A stretch of 37,266 nt of DNA from Elusimicrobiota bacterium. GTDB lineage: Bacteria > Elusimicrobiota > Elusimicrobia > UBA1565 > JACRDR01. The stretch is from contig JAPLKK010000132.1 in assembly GCA_026388115.1 (NCBI GenBank), positions 1-37,266 on the forward strand, written 5' to 3'. The notes under the pieces were generated by a model. That model had not been told where the DNA came from, made no database searches, and saw nothing but the letters and a program-made list of their open reading frames with translations. Below, piece after piece: positions 33,591 to 37,266 of this stretch; the stretch's first letter is position 1; each line of letters opens with the position of its first letter. The position numbers and the translations under genes were made by a program.

Positions 33591-36032
33591 ATGACGATGC
33601 GCGCCGGCGTTCTCGCTTTCACTCTCGTTGTCTCGGCCTCTCCCGCATGGAGCGCTCCCTCCTGCCCGTTCCCCGACGCGCAGCGGCTCTCCGATGGCAT
33701 CGAAGTAAAGAGCGGCAGCCGCCGCCTGCGGGTGACTTCCGTGAGGGCCGGCGTCCTGCGCGTGCGCCTGGCTCCGGACGGGAGCTTCCCGCCGGACGCG
33801 AGCTGGGCGGTGGTGCCCGAAGCGGTCCAGCCGGCCAAAGACATCGCGGTCAAGGACAGCTGCGGCGTCGTGGAGCTCGTGGTAGGCGGCTTGCGGGCTC
33901 GCGTCGAGAAAGGGACGCTGGCGGTGACGTTCGTCGACCGCCAGGGCCGCGTGCTCCTGGAGGATGCGCCGGAGTTCCCGGTCACGTTCGCCGGCAACGG
34001 GTTCACGGTCTGGAAGACCATGCCGCCTGGCGAGCTCTACTTCGGCCTCGGCGACAAGGCCGGCCCGCTCGGCCGCCGCGACATGGCCTTCACCAACTGG
34101 AACACGGACGCCTTCAAGTGGCAGGAGTCCACCGACCCCCTGTACAAGTCCATCCCGTTCTTCCTGGGATTGCGCAAAGGCCGCGCGTACGGCGTCTTCC
34201 TCGACGACCCGTGGCGCAGCTTCTTCGATTTCGGCCGGCACGCCCGAGGAGCCTTGGCCTTCGGGGCCGAGGGCGGCCCGCTCGATTACTACTTCTTCGC
34301 CGGCCCGTCGCCCAAGGACGTGGTCAAAGACTACGCGGCCCTGACCGGCACGGCTCCCCTTCCGCCGCGCTGGACCCTGGGCTATCAGCAGAGCCGCTGG
34401 AGCTACCCCAGCGAGGCCCGCGTGCGCGAGCTTGCCCGGACCTTCCGCGACAAGCGCATCCCCGCCGACGCGATCTACCTGGACATCGACTACCAGCGCG
34501 GCAACCGCCCCTTCACCGTCGACCGCGAGAAGTTCCCGCGATTCGAGGGGATGGTGACGGACCTGGCCGCCCAGGGCATGAAGATCGTCACCATCGTGGA
34601 CCTGCACATCAAGAAAGAGCCCGGCTACGCCCCCTATGACAGCGGCCTCGCCGGCGACCACTTCATCAAGAACCCGGACGGTTCGGAGTACGTGGGCGAG
34701 GTGTGGCCCGGCGACTGCGTGTTCCCCGACTTCACGCGGGCGAAGACCCGCGAATGGTTCGGCGGGCTCTATAAGGACTTCGTGGCGGCCGGCGTCCGGG
34801 GATTCTGGAACGACATGAACGAACCCGCGGTCTTCAAGCGCCTCGACAAGACGATGCCGCTCGACGTCGTGCACCGGCTCGACGACGGCGGCACCGTCAG
34901 CCACCGCGCGGCGCACAACGTCCTCGGCATGCAGAACGTGCGCGCTACCTATGAGGGCCTGCTGCGCCTGGCGCCCGACCAGCGGCCCTTCGTGCTGACG
35001 CGGGCGGCCTACAGCGGCACCCAGCGCTACGCCGCCACCTGGACCGGCGACAACACCAGTTCGTGGAACCATATGCGCATGAGCGTGGCGCAGGTGCTGA
35101 ACCTCGGGCTCAGCGGTTACTCCAACGTCGGCGTCGATATCGGCGGCTTCGTCGGCAGCCCCGACCCCGAGCTTCTCACGCGCTGGATGGAACTGGGCGC
35201 CTTCATGCCGGTCTTCCGCAACCACGCGATCAAGGACAGCAGGGACCGCGAGCCTTGGGTGGACGGGCCGGACCACGAGGCGATCCGCAAGAAGTATATC
35301 GAGCTGCGCTACCGGCTTCTCCCGTACACGTACGCCGGCGTGGAGGAGGCGTCGCGCACGGGCCTGCCGCTGGTGCGCCCCGTCTTCTTCGAATACCCGG
35401 AGCGCGCATACCTTGAGAACGACGGGGAGGAGTTCTTCTTCGGCCGGGACCTCCTGGTCGCGCCGAAGCTGTACGAGCGCGTCGATGCCTACGAGGTGGA
35501 GCTTCCTACGGCCACCGAGAACGACGGCGCTTGGTACGATTTCTGGACCGGCTTGGCGGTGGAGACGACGAAGTTCCGCGTCGCTCCCGCGCTGGACACG
35601 GTGCCGGTCTACGTGCGGCCGGGCGCCGTGATCCCGGTGCAGCCGGTCGTGCAGAGCACCGATGAGAAGCCGTCGGGCCCGCTTGAGCTGAGGGTTTACC
35701 CCGGGGCGGATTGCGGCGGCCGCGTCTATTGGGACGACGGCGAGACTTTCGCCTACCGCAAGGGTGAGTCCTTGAGCGCGGATATCTCCTGCCGCCGGGA
35801 GCGCGACTCGGTGAGCGTCCGCGTGGACTCCAGGCGCGGCAGCTTCGCGCCGTGGTGGAAGGCGGTGGAGTGCCGCATCTACGGGGCGCCGCGCTCCCCC
35901 AGGCGCGTGAGGGTGAACGGGACCGCGCGGAAGGATTGGACGTATGACGAGGCCTCGCGCAGCGTCGGGGTGCGCCTCGCCGACCTGCGGCAGGGCGATG
36001 AACTCGTAATCGACTATAAGGGAAAGCCATGA
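33591..36032 (+). CDS. Exported GH31 alpha-glucosidase-family protein
   Basis: Signal peptide; PPRWTLGYQQSRWSYPSEARVRELARTFRDKRIPADAIYLDIDY; GFWNDMNEPAVF nucleophile motif; AATWTGDNTSSWNHM. Confidence 0.93.
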   Translation: MTMRAGVLAFTLVVSASPAWSAPSCPFPDAQRLSDGIEVKSGSRRLRVTSVRAGVLRVRLAPDGSFPPDASWAVVPEAVQPAKDIAVKDSCGVVELVVGGLRARVEKGTLAVTFVDRQGRVLLEDAPEFPVTFAGNGFTVWKTMPPGELYFGLGDKAGPLGRRDMAFTNWNTDAFKWQESTDPLYKSIPFFLGLRKGRAYGVFLDDPWRSFFDFGRHARGALAFGAEGGPLDYYFFAGPSPKDVVKDYAALTGTAPLPPRWTLGYQQSRWSYPSEARVRELARTFRDKRIPADAIYLDIDYQRGNRPFTVDREKFPRFEGMVTDLAAQGMKIVTIVDLHIKKEPGYAPYDSGLAGDHFIKNPDGSEYVGEVWPGDCVFPDFTRAKTREWFGGLYKDFVAAGVRGFWNDMNEPAVFKRLDKTMPLDVVHRLDDGGTVSHRAAHNVLGMQNVRATYEGLLRLAPDQRPFVLTRAAYSGTQRYAATWTGDNTSSWNHMRMSVAQVLNLGLSGYSNVGVDIGGFVGSPDPELLTRWMELGAFMPVFRNHAIKDSRDREPWVDGPDHEAIRKKYIELRYRLLPYTYAGVEEASRTGLPLVRPVFFEYPERAYLENDGEEFFFGRDLLVAPKLYERVDAYEVELPTATENDGAWYDFWTGLAVETTKFRVAPALDTVPVYVRPGAVIPVQPVVQSTDEKPSGPLELRVYPGADCGGRVYWDDGETFAYRKGESLSADISCRRERDSVSVRVDSRRGSFAPWWKAVECRIYGAPRSPRRVRVNGTARKDWTYDEASRSVGVRLADLRQGDELVIDYKGKP

Positions 36033-37266
36033 CAAAGAAACTGTGGATCGTCTTTTCGGCGCTGCTGTTCGTCTGCGGGCCGGCGTTCGCAGCCCAGGAC
36101 CAGGCCATCGAGCGGCGCATCGACGTCTTGCTCGGCAAGATGACTCTTCAGGAGAAGCTCGGCCAGCTTCAGCAGCTCGGCGGCAAAGGCTACGAGGCCC
36201 AGCCGCCGGAGCTCTTCGAGCTGGCGCGAAAGGGCCTTCTCGGCTCGACCTTGAACGTGCTCGGCGCCGTGAACACGAACGCCCTGCAAAAGGCCGCGCT
36301 CGAGTCGCGCCTGAAGATCCCCATCCTCTTCGCCTACGACACCATCCACGGCTATCGGACCGTCTTCCCCGTGCCGCTGGCCGAGGCCGGGACCTGGGAG
36401 CCCGAGACGGCGGAGCGCGCGGCCGCCATCGCCGCGGCCGAGACCGCGGCTTCCGGCGTCAAATGGACTTTCGCGCCCATGGTGGACATCGCGCGCGATC
36501 CGCGCTGGGGCCGCATCGTGGAAGGCTCGGGCGAGGACACGTATCTGGGCGCCGCCATGGCCCGGGCGCGGGTGAGAGGCTTCCAGGGCAAGGACATGAG
36601 CGCCCCCGACAAGGTCGCGGCGTGCGCCAAGCATTGGGTCGCCTACGGCGCGGCCGAGGCGGGTCGGGATTACAACTGGACCGACGTTTCCGAGCGCATC
36701 CTGCGCGAGATCTACTTCCCGCCTTTCAAGGCCGCGGTGGACGCGGGCGTCGCCACGTTCATGAGCTCCTTCAACGACGTGAGCGGCATCCCGGCCTCCG
36801 CGAACCCCTGGACCTTGACCGGCGTCCTGCGCAAGGAGTGGGGCTTCGACGGCTTCGTGGTGAGCGACTACACGGCGGTCCACGAGCTCATCAAGCACGG
36901 CCTCGCCGCCGACGGCGCCGAGGCGGCGCGCCTCGCCCTTCCCGCCGGCGAGGACATGGAGATGGTCAGCACCGACTATAGGGATCACGTCCCGGAGCTC
37001 GTGAAGGCGGGAAAGGTGCAGATGTCCACGGTGGACGAGGCCGTGCGCCGCGTCCTCCGCGTCAAGTTCAGCCTCGGCCTCTTCGACCGGCCCTTCACTG
37101 ACGAGGCCGCGGAGAAGGCCGCGCTGATGAAGCCCGAGTATCTCGCGGCGGCGCGCGAAGCGGCCGCGAAGTCCCTGATCCTCCTCAAGAACAACGGCGC
37201 GACCTTGCCCCTGCGCAAAGACCTCGCCAAGCTCGCGGTCATCGGCCCGTTGGCCGATGACCCGGC
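36029..37266 (+). CDS. Exported GH3 beta-glucosidase-family protein, truncated by window end
   Basis: MTKKLWIVFSALLFVCGPAFAAQDQAIERRIDVLLGKMTLQEKLGQL; DPRWGRIVEGSGEDTYLG; CAKHWVAYG; GFDGFVVSDYTAV. ATGA overlap with GH31. Not in the ORF track because no stop is reached. Confidence 0.93.
   Translation, partial: MTKKLWIVFSALLFVCGPAFAAQDQAIERRIDVLLGKMTLQEKLGQLQQLGGKGYEAQPPELFELARKGLLGSTLNVLGAVNTNALQKAALESRLKIPILFAYDTIHGYRTVFPVPLAEAGTWEPETAERAAAIAAAETAASGVKWTFAPMVDIARDPRWGRIVEGSGEDTYLGAAMARARVRGFQGKDMSAPDKVAACAKHWVAYGAAEAGRDYNWTDVSERILREIYFPPFKAAVDAGVATFMSSFNDVSGIPASANPWTLTGVLRKEWGFDGFVVSDYTAVHELIKHGLAADGAEAARLALPAGEDMEMVSTDYRDHVPELVKAGKVQMSTVDEAVRRVLRVKFSLGLFDRPFTDEAAEKAALMKPEYLAAAREAAAKSLILLKNNGATLPLRKDLAKLAVIGPLADDP

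Noticed and set aside
33555-36035. 826-aa minus-strand ORF antisense to GH31
   Set aside because: GC-driven antisense ORF with no recognisable motifs; GH31 on the plus strand is unambiguous.

Overview
High-GC bacterial chromosome segment. Gene content and the signal-peptide plus Pro/Ala-rich exported proteins are compatible with an Elusimicrobiota-like genome, but the lineage cannot be proven from the window. I support about 30 protein genes. Main blocks: (i) a eukaryote-like phospho-signalling cluster of CHASE2-Ser/Thr kinase, PP2C phosphatase and double-FHA protein (2649-6751); the kinase ORF carries an apparent 5-nt deletion frameshift. (ii) A 2-oxoacid:ferredoxin oxidoreductase (korAB) bracketed by two overlapping CBS-domain genes, plus serA, divergent from sucCD. 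(iii) A second CHASE2 sensor fused to a class III nucleotide cyclase, next to a DUF3307 membrane protein. (iv) A compact IS1595-like zinc-ribbon protein lacking a recognisable DDE domain. (v) Histidine-degradation genes hutU, hutI and ftcD mixed with yajQ, secreted proteins and a REC-histidine kinase. (vi) A PQ-loop membrane protein, a DUF2914 protein, an MFS exporter, an NlpC/P60 hydrolase and a GH31-GH3 glycosidase pair, with GH3 running off the end. Most notable non-gene signals: a recurrent TANNNT box 6-9 nt upstream of about ten start codons that lack Shine-Dalgarno sites (candidate leaderless promoters); a truncated tRNA-Val 5' half at the left edge; an EE[IT]LSLTP motif shared by the kinase tail and FHA linker; an operator-like palindrome at the predicted kinase-operon start site; and an intrinsic terminator ending 1 nt before a start codon. 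I did not find an unambiguous new defence or mobile system. The strongest candidates for something undescribed are the phospho-signalling cluster and the leaderless-promoter architecture.
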